A stretch of DNA of 64,000 nucleotides from Rossellomorea sp. y25 (GTDB lineage: Bacteria; Bacillota; Bacilli; Bacillales; Bacillaceae_B): positions 4,455,501 through 4,519,500 of the forward strand of contig NZ_CP145886.1 in NCBI RefSeq assembly GCF_038049935.1, written 5' to 3'. Position 1 is the stretch's first letter. Each line of letters opens with the position of its first letter. The notes below the pieces were generated by a model, which saw only the letters and a program-made list of their open reading frames with translations, made no database searches and was not told where the DNA came from. Below, piece by piece: positions 39,606-47,766 of the stretch. A program made the position numbers and the translations under genes.

Positions 39606-40028
39606 ATGGCTGTTATTCCTTATAACGAGAAGGAGGTAAAGCTCCTGGCTCGACTGATGAGGGCTGAAGCCGAAGGAGAAGGACAGCTTGGCATGCTGAT
39701 GGTAGGGAATGTCGGGGTGAACCGAGTACGATCCGATTGCCTTGACTTCAAGAAATTAGCTTCTCTTCAAGACATGGTGTTTCAAAGTCCAGGTGGATTC
39801 GAGGCCACTCAAAAAGGCTACTTCTATCAACGGGCACGACAAAAGGAAATCGATTTAGCAAGAAAGACCATTAAAGGAGGCAGATATCACCCTGCTCAAT
39901 TCTCCCTATGGTTTTTCAAACCTGCAGGCGACTGTCCTGGTCAATGGTATAACCAGGCAAACTCAGGACGATTCAAATCCCACTGCTTCTATCAACCCAC
40001 CAGAGGCGATTGTCCAAAAGTATATTAA
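39606..40028 (+). CDS. cwlJ: Spore cortex-lytic enzyme CwlJ
   Basis: 140-residue hydrolase of the SleB/CwlJ type that degrades spore cortex during germination, notably with calcium dipicolinate. It contains the domain only (no signal peptide), as in B. subtilis: ARLMRAEAEGEGQLGMLMVGNV carries the catalytic Glu, and a Cys-rich end (DCPGQWY, SHCFYQPTRGDCP) follows. The ribosome binding site is GAGGTGGG. A weak sigma-E-like pair (GAATATA, 14 nt, CATAGACA at about 39533-39561) precedes it. It forms an operon with gerQ. Confidence 0.95.
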   Translation: MAVIPYNEKEVKLLARLMRAEAEGEGQLGMLMVGNVGVNRVRSDCLDFKKLASLQDMVFQSPGGFEATQKGYFYQRARQKEIDLARKTIKGGRYHPAQFSLWFFKPAGDCPGQWYNQANSGRFKSHCFYQPTRGDCPKVY

Positions 40029-40052
40029 CTTTATTAAAAGGAGGTATTCGGT

Positions 40053-40523
40053 TTGGCGAATCAACAATCAAACCCGTATATGCAAGGGTATAATCAATCA
40101 GCATATAATCCATATGGTCAGTATTACGGTGGAGGGCAAGGTCAGGGCCAGTATTATCCTCAGCAGCAAAGTGGTGGAGGTTATCAAATACCTCCACCGA
40201 CGAGCGCTCCGGCACCTTCTCAAAATGTTCCTGGAATGCTTCCGATTGAAGAGTCGTATATCGAGAATATTCTCAGGTTGAACAAAGGAAAAGTAGCGAC
40301 TGTATATACCACGTTTGAAAATAACAAGGAGTGGAACGCAAAGATTTTCAAGGGAATCATCGAAGCGGCAGGCCGTGATCATCTTATCCTGAGTGATCCA
40401 CAAACCGGGACCAGGTACCTCATCCCAATGATTTATCTAGACTACATTACATTTGATGAAGAAATTGAATATGAATATCCGTTTGGAGCAGGCGGCTCTA
40501 TGCAAGGCTATTCCCAACGATAA
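40053..40523 (+). CDS. gerQ: Spore coat protein GerQ
   Basis: 156-residue coat protein needed to place CwlJ in the coat; in B. subtilis it is cross-linked by transglutaminase. The N-terminal 65 residues are rich in Gln, Tyr, Gly and Pro (low complexity). A compact conserved domain follows with EESYIENILRLNKGKVATVY and LIPMIYLDYITFDEEIEY. A TTG start with AAGGAGG eight nt upstream is used. It lies 24 nt after cwlJ, its functional partner. Confidence 0.95.
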   Translation: MANQQSNPYMQGYNQSAYNPYGQYYGGGQGQGQYYPQQQSGGGYQIPPPTSAPAPSQNVPGMLPIEESYIENILRLNKGKVATVYTTFENNKEWNAKIFKGIIEAAGRDHLILSDPQTGTRYLIPMIYLDYITFDEEIEYEYPFGAGGSMQGYSQR

Positions 40524-40525
40524 AA

Positions 40526-40567
40526 AAATACCCTGTAAGGAAATCATTTTCCTTACAGGGTATTTTC
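40526..40567. terminator. Bidirectional terminator, gerQ / ywdK
   Basis: Perfect stem of about 19 bp (AAAATACCCTGTAAGGAAA with its complement), loop TCAT, between convergent gerQ and ywdK. Confidence 0.9.
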
Positions 40568-40570
40568 ATT

Positions 40571-40942
40571 TTATAATGTTTTCGCTGCAAACATAATCAG
40601 AAGCACCCATGCAACTAGGAAGCTCACCCCACCAAGAGGAGTGATCGCTCCAAGTACCTTAATTCCAGATAGACTCAGTACATAAAGGCTTCCTGAGAAT
40701 AAAATCGTTCCAATCAGCATCAGCCATCCGGACCATGACAGTAAGGATGTAGGTGTCACATTTCCCATGAGGACCCCGACGATGATGATTCCGATGGCGT
40801 GGAACATTTGATACAGGACTCCAGTGTTCCATGTGTCAATATACTTCTGAGAGATCTTCCCTTCCAAGGCGTGGGCACCGAAAGCTCCTAAAGCGACAGA
40901 TAAAAAGGCGTTGATTGCTCCAATGATAATAAATGTTTTCAT
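40571..40942 (-). CDS. ywdK: DUF423 membrane protein YwdK
   Basis: 123-residue membrane protein with four hydrophobic helices. The family signature ALGAFGAHAL is present at residues 17-26, and an ALTPLGG-like segment (AITPLGGVSFL) at the end. Function unknown. The ribosome binding site AGGAG precedes the ATG. It is co-oriented with ywdI, 30 nt downstream of it. Confidence 0.9.
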   Translation of the reverse strand: MKTFIIIGAINAFLSVALGAFGAHALEGKISQKYIDTWNTGVLYQMFHAIGIIIVGVLMGNVTPTSLLSWSGWLMLIGTILFSGSLYVLSLSGIKVLGAITPLGGVSFLVAWVLLIMFAAKTL

Positions 40943-40971
40943 AATGGTCCTGCTCCTTCTTCACTTAGTGA

Positions 40972-41265
40972 TTAAAAATCGAATAAAGAATTTCCATTCG
41001 CTCCATCATCCGTTTCCAGAGGCTCTTCTTTCTGGATGGTGACAGGCTTCTGACTCGGTTGTGATTCCTGTAAATATGGCAATGTTTGTTGAAGTTGAAA
41101 CGAAGGTGCTGCAGTAGATGCCCCGTGGTTTTCCTCCAACAAAACCTCGCATAGAGCCTTTATTGAATACACATGCTCACGAATTTGCTGTGACTTTTCG
41201 GCTGATTTTGCTTTTCCGAGTTCGTTTTCTATTTTCTTTATTAATGATTGATGCGGGATATTCAC
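40972..41265 (-). CDS. ywdI: YwdI (DUF5327) protein
   Basis: 97-residue soluble protein with an N-terminal helical half (QSLIKKIENELGKAKSAEKSQQI) and a Pro/Gln-rich, acidic tail ending NSLFDF. A GTG start with AAGGAG nine nt upstream is chosen; the frame extends seven codons further without a ribosome binding site. Function unknown; position before ywdK matches B. subtilis ywdI. Confidence 0.8.
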   Translation of the reverse strand: MNIPHQSLIKKIENELGKAKSAEKSQQIREHVYSIKALCEVLLEENHGASTAAPSFQLQQTLPYLQESQPSQKPVTIQKEEPLETDDGANGNSLFDF

Positions 41266-41580
41266 AATTGATGACTCCTTCCACAAGTCTTCCCGTACAT
41301 GATTTATCGTTTTACTTAGAGTATGTACTTCCTAGAGATGACCTACATCATTATCCTAATTCTAAATGAAAGATTTCGCAAATATCTTCTCGTCATCATC
41401 TCTGTTTAGGCCTGAATTTCAGACAAGGACTCCCCGAGGATTGAAAAACCACCAGTGAAGGCATGGATTTCGTTTTGAACCCGTAGCCTTTACAACCCCG
41501 GGGATGAGCCTGCTCCCAGGTGGTATAGAAATAATGACATTGAAAGCAATTTATACGCTTCTCGTTTTTCATTTGGCGCC
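41266..41580. other. Structured intergenic gap between ywdI and ung
   Basis: No convincing gene. The stretch 41410-41525 is rich in self-complementary segments: CTGAATTTCAG, CCACC/GGTGG far arms, GTGAAGGC/GCCTTTAC and CCCCGGGG. A structured RNA is possible, but I do not recognise one. Confidence 0.35.
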
Positions 41581-41589
41581 CCCCTACAA

Positions 41590-41614
41590 AATAAACCCCT
41601 CCATATACGAGGGG
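41590..41614 (-). terminator. ung terminator
   Basis: Minus-strand stem CCCCTC / GAGGGG, loop GTATATG, followed by TTTATTTTG. It lies beyond the parS site in the direction of transcription. Confidence 0.72.
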
Positions 41615-41622
41615 CCATCCAT

Positions 41623-41638
41623 TGTTTCACGTGAAACA
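41623..41638. promoter_or_regulatory. parS site (Spo0J/ParB binding)
   Basis: TGTTTCACGTGAAACA is the perfect 16-bp palindromic parS consensus. ParB (Spo0J) loads here and spreads, helping origin segregation and SMC loading. B. subtilis carries a parS at about 334 degrees, close to its ung-ywd region, so the position also fits. Confidence 0.93.
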
Positions 41639-41643
41639 TCCGG

Positions 41644-42315
41644 TTATTCGATACACCAGTCAATCTCTTTTATCCCTTGTTCCCGTAAAAACTCGTTTGT
41701 TTTTGAATATGGTTTACTTCCAAAGAAACCCCGGTGTGCGGATAACGGGCTCGGATGAGGAGCCGTGACGATATAGTGCTTGGAAGAATCAATGAACGAC
41801 TGCTTCGCCTGAGCAGGTTTCCCCCATAAAATAAACACCATCGGCTTCTCTCGTTCATTCAGGATCGAGATGACATGATCTGTGAATTGTTCCCACCCTT
41901 TTCCCCGGTGGGAGTGGGCCTTCCCATCTTGCACGGTTAATACCGTATTTAACAGCAGGACGCCTTGCTCTGCCCATTTCACCAGGGAGCCATGGGCAGG
42001 GATCGGGCATCCGATATCATCCTGAAGTTCTTTGTACATATTTCGTAATGACGGAGGAACCTTGACTCCTTTTTTGACAGAAAAGCTTAAGCCTTCTGCC
42101 TGATTCGGTCCATGATAAGGATCTTGTCCAAGCAATACAACTTTCACGTCTTCGTACGCTGTGTAATGAAAAGCATTGAAGATATCATGCATAGAAGGAT
42201 AAGTTGTGTTCGCTTCATATTCCCCTTTAAGCCATTCTCTCAAGGTCTGATAATATTCCATCTGAAGTTCATCTTCCAGAATGTCTGCCCAATCGTTTTG
42301 AAAAATCGTCGTCAC
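41644..42315 (-). CDS. ung: Uracil-DNA glycosylase
   Basis: Removes uracil from DNA at the start of base excision repair. The 223-residue family 1 enzyme has the catalytic GQDPYHGP motif (general-base Asp near residue 65) and the minor-groove loop [17 protein letters not shown] start with AGGATG upstream is used. The parS site lies five bp beyond its stop codon. Confidence 0.97.
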   Translation of the reverse strand: MTTIFQNDWADILEDELQMEYYQTLREWLKGEYEANTTYPSMHDIFNAFHYTAYEDVKVVLLGQDPYHGPNQAEGLSFSVKKGVKVPPSLRNMYKELQDDIGCPIPAHGSLVKWAEQGVLLLNTVLTVQDGKAHSHRGKGWEQFTDHVISILNEREKPMVFILWGKPAQAKQSFIDSSKHYIVTAPHPSPLSAHRGFFGSKPYSKTNEFLREQGIKEIDWCIE

Positions 42316-42330
42316 TGTTAGACATCCTTT

Positions 42331-43098
42331 CTAGTCCTGAAATTGAATCGTAACGTCATAGCCTAATTGTTCAAAGAAACCCTTCAATGATTTCTCAGCA
42401 TTTTTCTCCGCGGCTTGAAGCAACCCCTGCTCAACCGCTTCCTGACTGATTTGGTCCTTGGCCACTTCCGCAAGGGCAAACCCTTCGTTCCAGTCCACAT
42501 CATTTCTGAAAATCCCTTCTACGGAGAAGGTCTTAATGTTCTCAGTATCAATGGAAGGGTCCTGCAGAATCTCAGCACGTGGCAGGGTTAATTGAATTTC
42601 TTTCTTCTCTTCATTAACTACTATATTGTCTTCATCGATTCCCTGTAAATCAACCCCTGCCAGGACGGTTCCAGGGACCACCATCAGAAGCTTCCGTTTT
42701 GTCCCGGGTAGATCTGTATTGATGTCTTTCCCAAATAATTGATTATCCTCCTGTTCGATTACAGCCTTTACAAATCCTTGAGCCGTCGCCAATGAACTCA
42801 TTTCTTGAATCCTCTCTACAAAAGCCCCCTTCTCTTCTGTAAAGGTGGATCCGGATAGCCATGAATAGACCCCTATGGATACTCCTCCTACTAATAGGAT
42901 GAAAAGAAGGAGAATCAACAACACTCTATTTTTCCAAAAGGACAGAACGGATGTTGCTAATTTCCAAGCCGAAAAACGTCTACTGCTTCTATTCTCATAC
43001 GCCAAAGAGGCACTGGTTTCTCTCTCACTCGCTTTCAAATCTGCTAAAATCGCTTCAATTTCTTGTATTTTCTTGTATTGATTTGTCAAATGCTTCAC
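42331..43098 (-). CDS. DUF4230 membrane-anchored protein
   Basis: 255-residue protein with a cytoplasmic N-terminus (helical, about 55 residues), one membrane helix (VLLILLLFILLVGGVSIGVYSW) and an extracytoplasmic DUF4230-like domain (LLMVVPGTVLAGVDLQGIDE, EIQLTLPRAEILQ). Function unknown. It ends 15 nt before ung on the same strand, so the two are probably co-transcribed. Confidence 0.82.
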   Translation of the reverse strand: MKHLTNQYKKIQEIEAILADLKASERETSASLAYENRSSRRFSAWKLATSVLSFWKNRVLLILLLFILLVGGVSIGVYSWLSGSTFTEEKGAFVERIQEMSSLATAQGFVKAVIEQEDNQLFGKDINTDLPGTKRKLLMVVPGTVLAGVDLQGIDEDNIVVNEEKKEIQLTLPRAEILQDPSIDTENIKTFSVEGIFRNDVDWNEGFALAEVAKDQISQEAVEQGLLQAAEKNAEKSLKGFFEQLGYDVTIQFQD

Positions 43099-43177
43099 CT
43101 TCCTCTCTTCTATTATAGGAAATAATGTAGAATCTTGGAAACAATTATTCTCCCAAAACCATTTCTATATTATGGAA

Positions 43178-43202
43178 GTTTTAATTTCCTACAACCGGGA
43201 AA
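43178..43202 (+). promoter_or_regulatory. Candidate sigma-B promoter
   Basis: GTTTTA, 13 nt, GGGAAA, close to the general-stress consensus GTTTAA / GGGWAT, 40 nt before a gene of the general stress protein 17M family. Confidence 0.55.
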
Positions 43203-43242
43203 AGAAGGGAAAAGACATTAAAATTAAATGGAGGGTATGATC

Positions 43243-43593
43243 ATGTATAAAGTTCAAACTGCTGAAAATGTGGTAGAAGCGAAAAGAGAAATAGAAATGT
43301 TTACAAGTGAAGGTTACTCTAAAGATGAAATCTATGTGTTTGCACACGACAAACATCGTTCTGAACACATCACCGAGGCAACCCATACGGAATCCACTGG
43401 TATAAAAGAACAGGGAATCATTGAGTCCATGGGTAATCTATTCAACAGCCGCGGAGATGAATTACGGTCGAAAATGAAGTCCGTGGGGATGAACCAGGCA
43501 GAAGCGGATGCCTATGAAGAAGAACTGGATAAAGGTAAACTTGTCATCGTCGCTTCCAAAGAAGCAACAAATAATAATGCGAAACCATTCTAA
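43243..43593 (+). CDS. General stress protein 17M-like (YflT family)
   Basis: 116-residue protein of the YflT/GSP17M type: N-terminal KVQTAENVVEAKREIEMFTSEGYSKDEIYVFAHD-like fold with one alpha/beta unit, then a helical end with GMNQAEADAYEEELDKGKLVIV. Members are induced by general stress through sigma-B. GGAGG is eight nt before the ATG at 43243; a start five codons earlier overlaps that site. Confidence 0.88.
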   Translation: MYKVQTAENVVEAKREIEMFTSEGYSKDEIYVFAHDKHRSEHITEATHTESTGIKEQGIIESMGNLFNSRGDELRSKMKSVGMNQAEADAYEEELDKGKLVIVASKEATNNNAKPF

Positions 43594-43616
43594 GTATTAA
43601 CGATTCATTCAATTCC

Positions 43617-43656
43617 AAAAGACGCCCGAGGAAATCATTCCCGGCGTCTTTTTTTG
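43617..43656 (+). terminator. Terminator of the stress protein gene
   Basis: Stem AAAGACGCC / GGCGTCTTT with further inner pairing, followed by TTTTTTT. Confidence 0.85.
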
Positions 43657-43760
43657 TAATAGCCAAAAGAATTTGTATTTACCCGCACGTTATTATATTC
43701 TTTAGTCAGACTTTTACTTTTACAATTATAACGAGTTACTTTCTTAGGAGGAATGCAACC

Positions 43761-44570
43761 ATGACATTAAAAAAAACCCTTACGATCGCTGGATCCGATA
43801 CAAGCGGTGGAGCCGGGATCCAAGCCGATCTTAAAACATTCCAGGAGCATGGCGTGTATGGCATGACTGCTCTTACAACGGTTGTTACAATGGATCCGAA
43901 CAACCATTGGCATCACCAGGTTCATCCACTATCCATTGATACATTGGAAGCACAACTGGAAACGGTTCTTTCTGTCGGAATCGATGCCATGAAAACAGGC
44001 ATGCTCGGTACAGTTGAAATCATTGAGCTTGCAGCGAAGAAAATAGATGCATTCGGGTTGGATAAAGTCGTCATCGACCCAGTAATGGTATGTAAGGGTG
44101 AAGATGAAGTATTAAACCCTGAAACAACGGATGCCATGAGAGAGCATTTGCTCAAGCGTGCCACTGTGGTAACTCCTAACCTATTCGAAGCAGGTCAGCT
44201 TGCCGGGTCTGGTCCGATCAAGACCATTGATGAAATGAAGGAAGCCGCAAAGAAAATCCACGATCTTGGGGCGAAAAATGTTGTCATCAAGGGTGGAAAG
44301 CAATTACAACACGATAAAGCTCTTGATTTATTCTATGACGGAAACGAATTCACTCTGCTAGAAGAAGAAAAAGTAGAAACGACGTACAACCACGGTGCTG
44401 GCTGTACATTCGCAGCAGCCATCACGTCAAACCTTGCAAATGGACAAGACGTGAAAGAAGCGGTACAAAACGCGAAAACATTCGTTACAGCAGCCATCAA
44501 ACATGGTTTCAAACTGAACGAATACGTAGGTCCTGTCATGCACGGAGCTTACAACCGATTCGAAAAATAA
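43761..44570 (+). CDS. pdxK: Pyridoxal kinase (ThiD-like)
   Basis: 269-residue ribokinase-fold enzyme that phosphorylates pyridoxal, pyridoxine and often hydroxymethylpyrimidine. It has GSDTSGGAGIQADLKTF at the N-terminus, VVIDPVMVCKG in the middle and the anion-hole NHGAGCTFAAAI with the reactive Cys near the end. Closest by sequence to B. subtilis PdxK (YwdB). HMP-kinase activity cannot be excluded. AGGAGG precedes the ATG. Confidence 0.93.
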   Translation: MTLKKTLTIAGSDTSGGAGIQADLKTFQEHGVYGMTALTTVVTMDPNNHWHHQVHPLSIDTLEAQLETVLSVGIDAMKTGMLGTVEIIELAAKKIDAFGLDKVVIDPVMVCKGEDEVLNPETTDAMREHLLKRATVVTPNLFEAGQLAGSGPIKTIDEMKEAAKKIHDLGAKNVVIKGGKQLQHDKALDLFYDGNEFTLLEEEKVETTYNHGAGCTFAAAITSNLANGQDVKEAVQNAKTFVTAAIKHGFKLNEYVGPVMHGAYNRFEK

Positions 44571-44580
44571 TCTTGGACCG

Positions 44581-44623
44581 GTGCCAGGCACGAAAGAACC
44601 ATTTTGTGCCTGGCACTTTTTTT
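44581..44623 (+). terminator. pdxK terminator made of a GTGCCAGGCAC repeat
   Basis: Arms GTGCCAGGCAC / GTGCCTGGCAC followed by TTTTTTT. Each arm is itself nearly palindromic. A GAGGGACGGACCTC-type motif follows directly (44624-44638). Confidence 0.82.
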
Positions 44624-44752
44624 GAGGGACGGACCTCTCCTGTCGAATTCCACTCTCTCCTCCTCAATCATACTTTTCGCAATCACTCATGAATTTTAGT
44701 AAGATAGTACATAATGGTTAAGAGTCTTTTCTGTATCTAAGGAGGAAAAAAG

Positions 44753-45100
44753 ATGGAACCGATCAAGATTGCTGATGTGCACGGGATCATTACCCAACTT
44801 GCCCGTCAGGACGTTTATATACATTTAGAAACTACCAACGGAGCCTATGCTTCTCACTTTAATGAAGGTTTCTTTTCTGCCGGAGCCTATATAAGAAACG
44901 CGAAAGTCAACTATGAGCACGGAAAAATCATTGGGGACGGACCTTACCGTGTCGGATTGAAAATTGAGATCGGCTGGATTTATGCTGAAGGACTGACTCA
45001 TTATGAATTTGATGAACAGGGTCGCCTGTTACTTGCAGGACACGGTGCCGATGGAAAACTTGCCGTTGCCCTTGAAATCAGCCCGACACCTTTTAACTAA
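44753..45100 (+). CDS. DUF1806 protein YojF
   Basis: 115-residue protein of the YojF family (DUF1806), function unknown, nearly always next to bshB2. It begins MEPIKIADVHGIITQLARQDVYIHLETTNGAYASHFN. AAGGAGG precedes the ATG. Its stop is 34 nt before bshB2, so it probably supports bacillithiol metabolism; this is by association only. Confidence 0.9.
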   Translation: MEPIKIADVHGIITQLARQDVYIHLETTNGAYASHFNEGFFSAGAYIRNAKVNYEHGKIIGDGPYRVGLKIEIGWIYAEGLTHYEFDEQGRLLLAGHGADGKLAVALEISPTPFN

Positions 45101-45134
45101 ACGATATGAACCAACTATAAAAGGAGAGGTCAAC

Positions 45135-45818
45135 ATGGAAAAAGAAAGACAAGTACTTGTCATCTTTCCACATCCCGATGATGAAGCATTTGGTGTATCA
45201 GGAACCATTTCCACTCACGTAAAAAATGGAACGCCCGTCACCTATGCCTGCCTCACGTTAGGGGAAATGGGAAGAAACTTAGGAAACCCACCTTTCGCAA
45301 CAAGAGAATCGCTTCCACAGATTCGTAAAAAAGAATTACAAAAAGCGGCCGATGTGATGGGAATCCAGGATTTACGCATGATGGGATACCGGGATAAGAC
45401 CCTAGAATTCGAAAATGATGAGAAACTTTCAAACATGGTGACAGAGTTAATTGAAGAATTAAACCCTTCACTCATCATCACGTTCTACCCGGACTACTCT
45501 GTTCATCCCGATCATGAAGCAACAGCAAGAGCCGTGGTCCGTGCCGTTCGACGCTTGCCAAAAGAATCAAGACCGAAGCTTCACTGCCTTGCTTTCTCAA
45601 AGGATTGCGAAGCAGAATTAGGTCAGCCTGATATCCTTGTTGATATCACACCTGTTAAAGATCAAAAAATCGGTGCCATGAAGGCTCACATTTCTCAAAC
45701 AGCGTGGATGCTGAAGGATTTGGAAAAAGGCATTCAACAAAATGACCCCGAAGCCCTAAAATGGGTGACAGTGGAACGATTTTGGAGTTACCAGTGGGGA
45801 AATGACAAAGTAGAATAA
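45135..45818 (+). CDS. bshB2: Bacillithiol biosynthesis deacetylase BshB2
   Basis: 227-residue LmbE/PIG-L zinc deacetylase that removes acetyl from N-acetylglucosaminyl malate in bacillithiol synthesis, or acts on related conjugates. The zinc motif HPDDE (FPHPDDEAFGVSG) is at residue 12 and the second ligand segment is YPDYSVHPDHEATARAV. AAGGAG lies eight nt before the ATG; a longer frame starts inside yojF. Confidence 0.94.
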   Translation: MEKERQVLVIFPHPDDEAFGVSGTISTHVKNGTPVTYACLTLGEMGRNLGNPPFATRESLPQIRKKELQKAADVMGIQDLRMMGYRDKTLEFENDEKLSNMVTELIEELNPSLIITFYPDYSVHPDHEATARAVVRAVRRLPKESRPKLHCLAFSKDCEAELGQPDILVDITPVKDQKIGAMKAHISQTAWMLKDLEKGIQQNDPEALKWVTVERFWSYQWGNDKVE

Positions 45819-45826
45819 TGATTATG

Positions 45827-45859
45827 AAAAGAGTTTGGGCTTTGCTCGAGCTCTTTTTT
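45827..45859 (+). terminator. bshB2 terminator
   Basis: Stem AAAAGAG / CTCTTTT with inner GGGC/GCTC pairing, followed by a T-run. Confidence 0.65.
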
Positions 45860-45911
45860 TATTGTGCTCTTCTAATGGGGAATTTGGTGAATACAATAAA
45901 TACAACTAATT

Positions 45912-45929
45912 AATGAGTGATTACTCACT
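45912..45929. promoter_or_regulatory. TetR operator 1 of the ABC-2 exporter operon
   Basis: AATGAGT-GATT-ACTCACT, a 7-4-7 palindrome with one mismatch, overlapping the upstream edge of the -35 box. Confidence 0.75.
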
Positions 45930-45957
45930 TTACAAGTCACTCTGCATACCTTATATT
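45929..45957 (+). promoter_or_regulatory. Sigma-A promoter of the ABC-2 exporter operon
   Basis: TTTACA, 17 nt, TATATT, placed exactly between two copies of the same palindrome. Confidence 0.8.
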
Positions 45958-45960
45958 AAA

Positions 45961-45978
45961 AGTGAGTAACCACTCACT
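45961..45978. promoter_or_regulatory. TetR operator 2 of the ABC-2 exporter operon
   Basis: AGTGAGT-AACC-ACTCACT, perfect 7-4-7 palindrome covering the expected transcription start. Same half-sites as operator 1, centres 49 bp apart. Confidence 0.78.
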
Positions 45979-46001
45979 AACTTATGAAAGGTGTGATTCA
46001 A

Positions 46002-46730
46002 TTGAATTCCATCATCCAATTGAACGGGCTGTCCAAGTCATTCGGCTCTCAAGAAGTGTTAAGAAATGTATCTCTTAACATCCCAAGAGGAGATATCTAT
46101 GGATTATTGGGCCCCTCTGGCTCGGGCAAAACGACGTTGATCAAACTTATGATCGGACTCGAAACCCCATCGACAGGGAGTGTAACCTTCAAAGGGAACA
46201 AGCTGAAAGCAAAAGAGCTGTACCCAACCATCGGATATATGGCTCAATCAGATGCCCTATATGATGAGCTGACAGCGAAAGAAAATTTATCTTTCATGGC
46301 TTCTCTCTATGGATTAAAGAAAAAGAAACGAAACGAACAAATGGAGAAAGTGATGACGACCGTCGACCTTCTGGATCACCTTCATAAACCTGTTCATCAG
46401 TATTCAGGAGGCATGAAAAGAAGACTGTCCCTTGCCATTGCCCTCTTACATGATCCCGAGGTTTTATTTTTGGATGAACCGACCGTTGGGATTGATCCCG
46501 TTTTAAGAAAGGAAATATGGGATAGCTTTCAACGTCTTAAGGAAGAAGGCAGAACCCTTATCATTACAACCCATGTGATGGATGAAGCAGAAAGATGCGA
46601 CCGGTTAGGTCTATTACAGCATGGAGAAATCATTTCAAGTGATACGCCGGATGCCATTAAAGGAACCTATGGGGTGACTTCGATTGAAGATGTATTTTTG
46701 AAAAATGGAGGTGTTACCATTGAGGATTAG
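46002..46730 (+). CDS. ABC-2 type exporter ATPase
   Basis: 242-residue ATP-binding subunit of a DrrA/YhcH-like exporter. Walker A is GPSGSGKTT, signature is YSGGMKRRLS, Walker B is VLFLDEPTVGIDP, and an H-loop THVMDEA follows. A TTG start is chosen with AAGGTG eight nt upstream; an in-frame ATG 18 nt earlier has no ribosome binding site and overlaps the operator region. It overlaps the permease gene by 11 nt. Likely exports a toxic compound sensed by the downstream TetR protein. Confidence 0.9.
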   Translation: MNSIIQLNGLSKSFGSQEVLRNVSLNIPRGDIYGLLGPSGSGKTTLIKLMIGLETPSTGSVTFKGNKLKAKELYPTIGYMAQSDALYDELTAKENLSFMASLYGLKKKKRNEQMEKVMTTVDLLDHLHKPVHQYSGGMKRRLSLAIALLHDPEVLFLDEPTVGIDPVLRKEIWDSFQRLKEEGRTLIITTHVMDEAERCDRLGLLQHGEIISSDTPDAIKGTYGVTSIEDVFLKNGGVTIED

Positions 46731-47736
46731 AGGGTTTGTCATTCGGATTCTTCAACAGCTGCTCAGGGACAAACGAACATTGGCCTTGATGTTTCTAGCT
46801 CCTTTATTGATTCTGAGTATGTTGTCCCTCGTATTTAACTCTGATGATTACGATGCCAAGGTGGCGATTGTGGATTTGCCACAACAGCTTGAAGCAAAGG
46901 TCGATACGAGTGATTTTGAAACATATCCAGGTACGGATAAAGCGTTAAGAGATATTAAAAATGGCAAGTTGGATGGCTATATTTCATTCGATGATCCAAC
47001 CAGTCCTTCCATCGTCATTGAAGGCAGTGACCCCACTGTCAACGGGGCTGTGATGAAGAAAGTTCAAACTTTGTTTCCCGCCAACTCTCAAAAACTATCA
47101 GGTCAAATGGAGTATGTGTACGGAAGCAAGGATATGGAGATGTTTGACTCCTTTGGCCCTGTACTTCTTGGATTTTTCGTCTTCTTCTTTGTGTTTTTAA
47201 TCAGCGGGGTATCATTCTTGAGAGAAAGAACGACCGGGACACTTGAAAGATTGCTTGCTTCACCGATCAAGATTTGGGAGATGGTCGCAAGCTACGTGAT
47301 TGGATTCGGCATCGTCACCCTTCTTCAAGCATCATTGATTTCCTGGTATTCGATTTATGTGTTGGACATGATGATGAAAGGAAGCTTTTTCAATCTGTTG
47401 ATTATCATTGTCTCCCTATCGTTTACAGCTCTTACATTAGGAATATTGTTATCTGCTTTTGCCAAGAATGAATTACAGATGATGCAGTTTATTCCAATAG
47501 TGGTCTTACCGCAAATTTTCTTTTCAGGATTATTTAACTTGGATACGATTTCTGGATGGCTAAGCTGGATTGGACCGATCACCCCTCTTTATTACGCAGC
47601 GGATGCATTAAGGGATGTGATGATAAGAGGTTTTGCCTTTGAAAACCTGCTCTTTAACCTATCCGTGCTTATTGGATTTTCTTTACTCTTTATTGTTCTT
47701 AATGTTGCAGCCCTACGAAAATACCGTAAAATATAG
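46720..47736 (+). CDS. ABC-2 type exporter permease
   Basis: 338-residue permease with one N-terminal helix (residues 20-40), an extracytoplasmic domain of about 120 residues and five C-terminal helices. The family segment SFLRERTTGTLERLLASPI and the last-helix motif LPQIFFSGLF are present. A TTG start with GGAGG eight nt upstream lies within the ATPase gene end, so translation is coupled. Substrate unknown. Confidence 0.9.
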   Translation: MRIRGFVIRILQQLLRDKRTLALMFLAPLLILSMLSLVFNSDDYDAKVAIVDLPQQLEAKVDTSDFETYPGTDKALRDIKNGKLDGYISFDDPTSPSIVIEGSDPTVNGAVMKKVQTLFPANSQKLSGQMEYVYGSKDMEMFDSFGPVLLGFFVFFFVFLISGVSFLRERTTGTLERLLASPIKIWEMVASYVIGFGIVTLLQASLISWYSIYVLDMMMKGSFFNLLIIIVSLSFTALTLGILLSAFAKNELQMMQFIPIVVLPQIFFSGLFNLDTISGWLSWIGPITPLYYAADALRDVMIRGFAFENLLFNLSVLIGFSLLFIVLNVAALRKYRKI

Positions 47737-47766
47737 GGTGAGAAACGACAAGTTAGGGGTTTAAGC

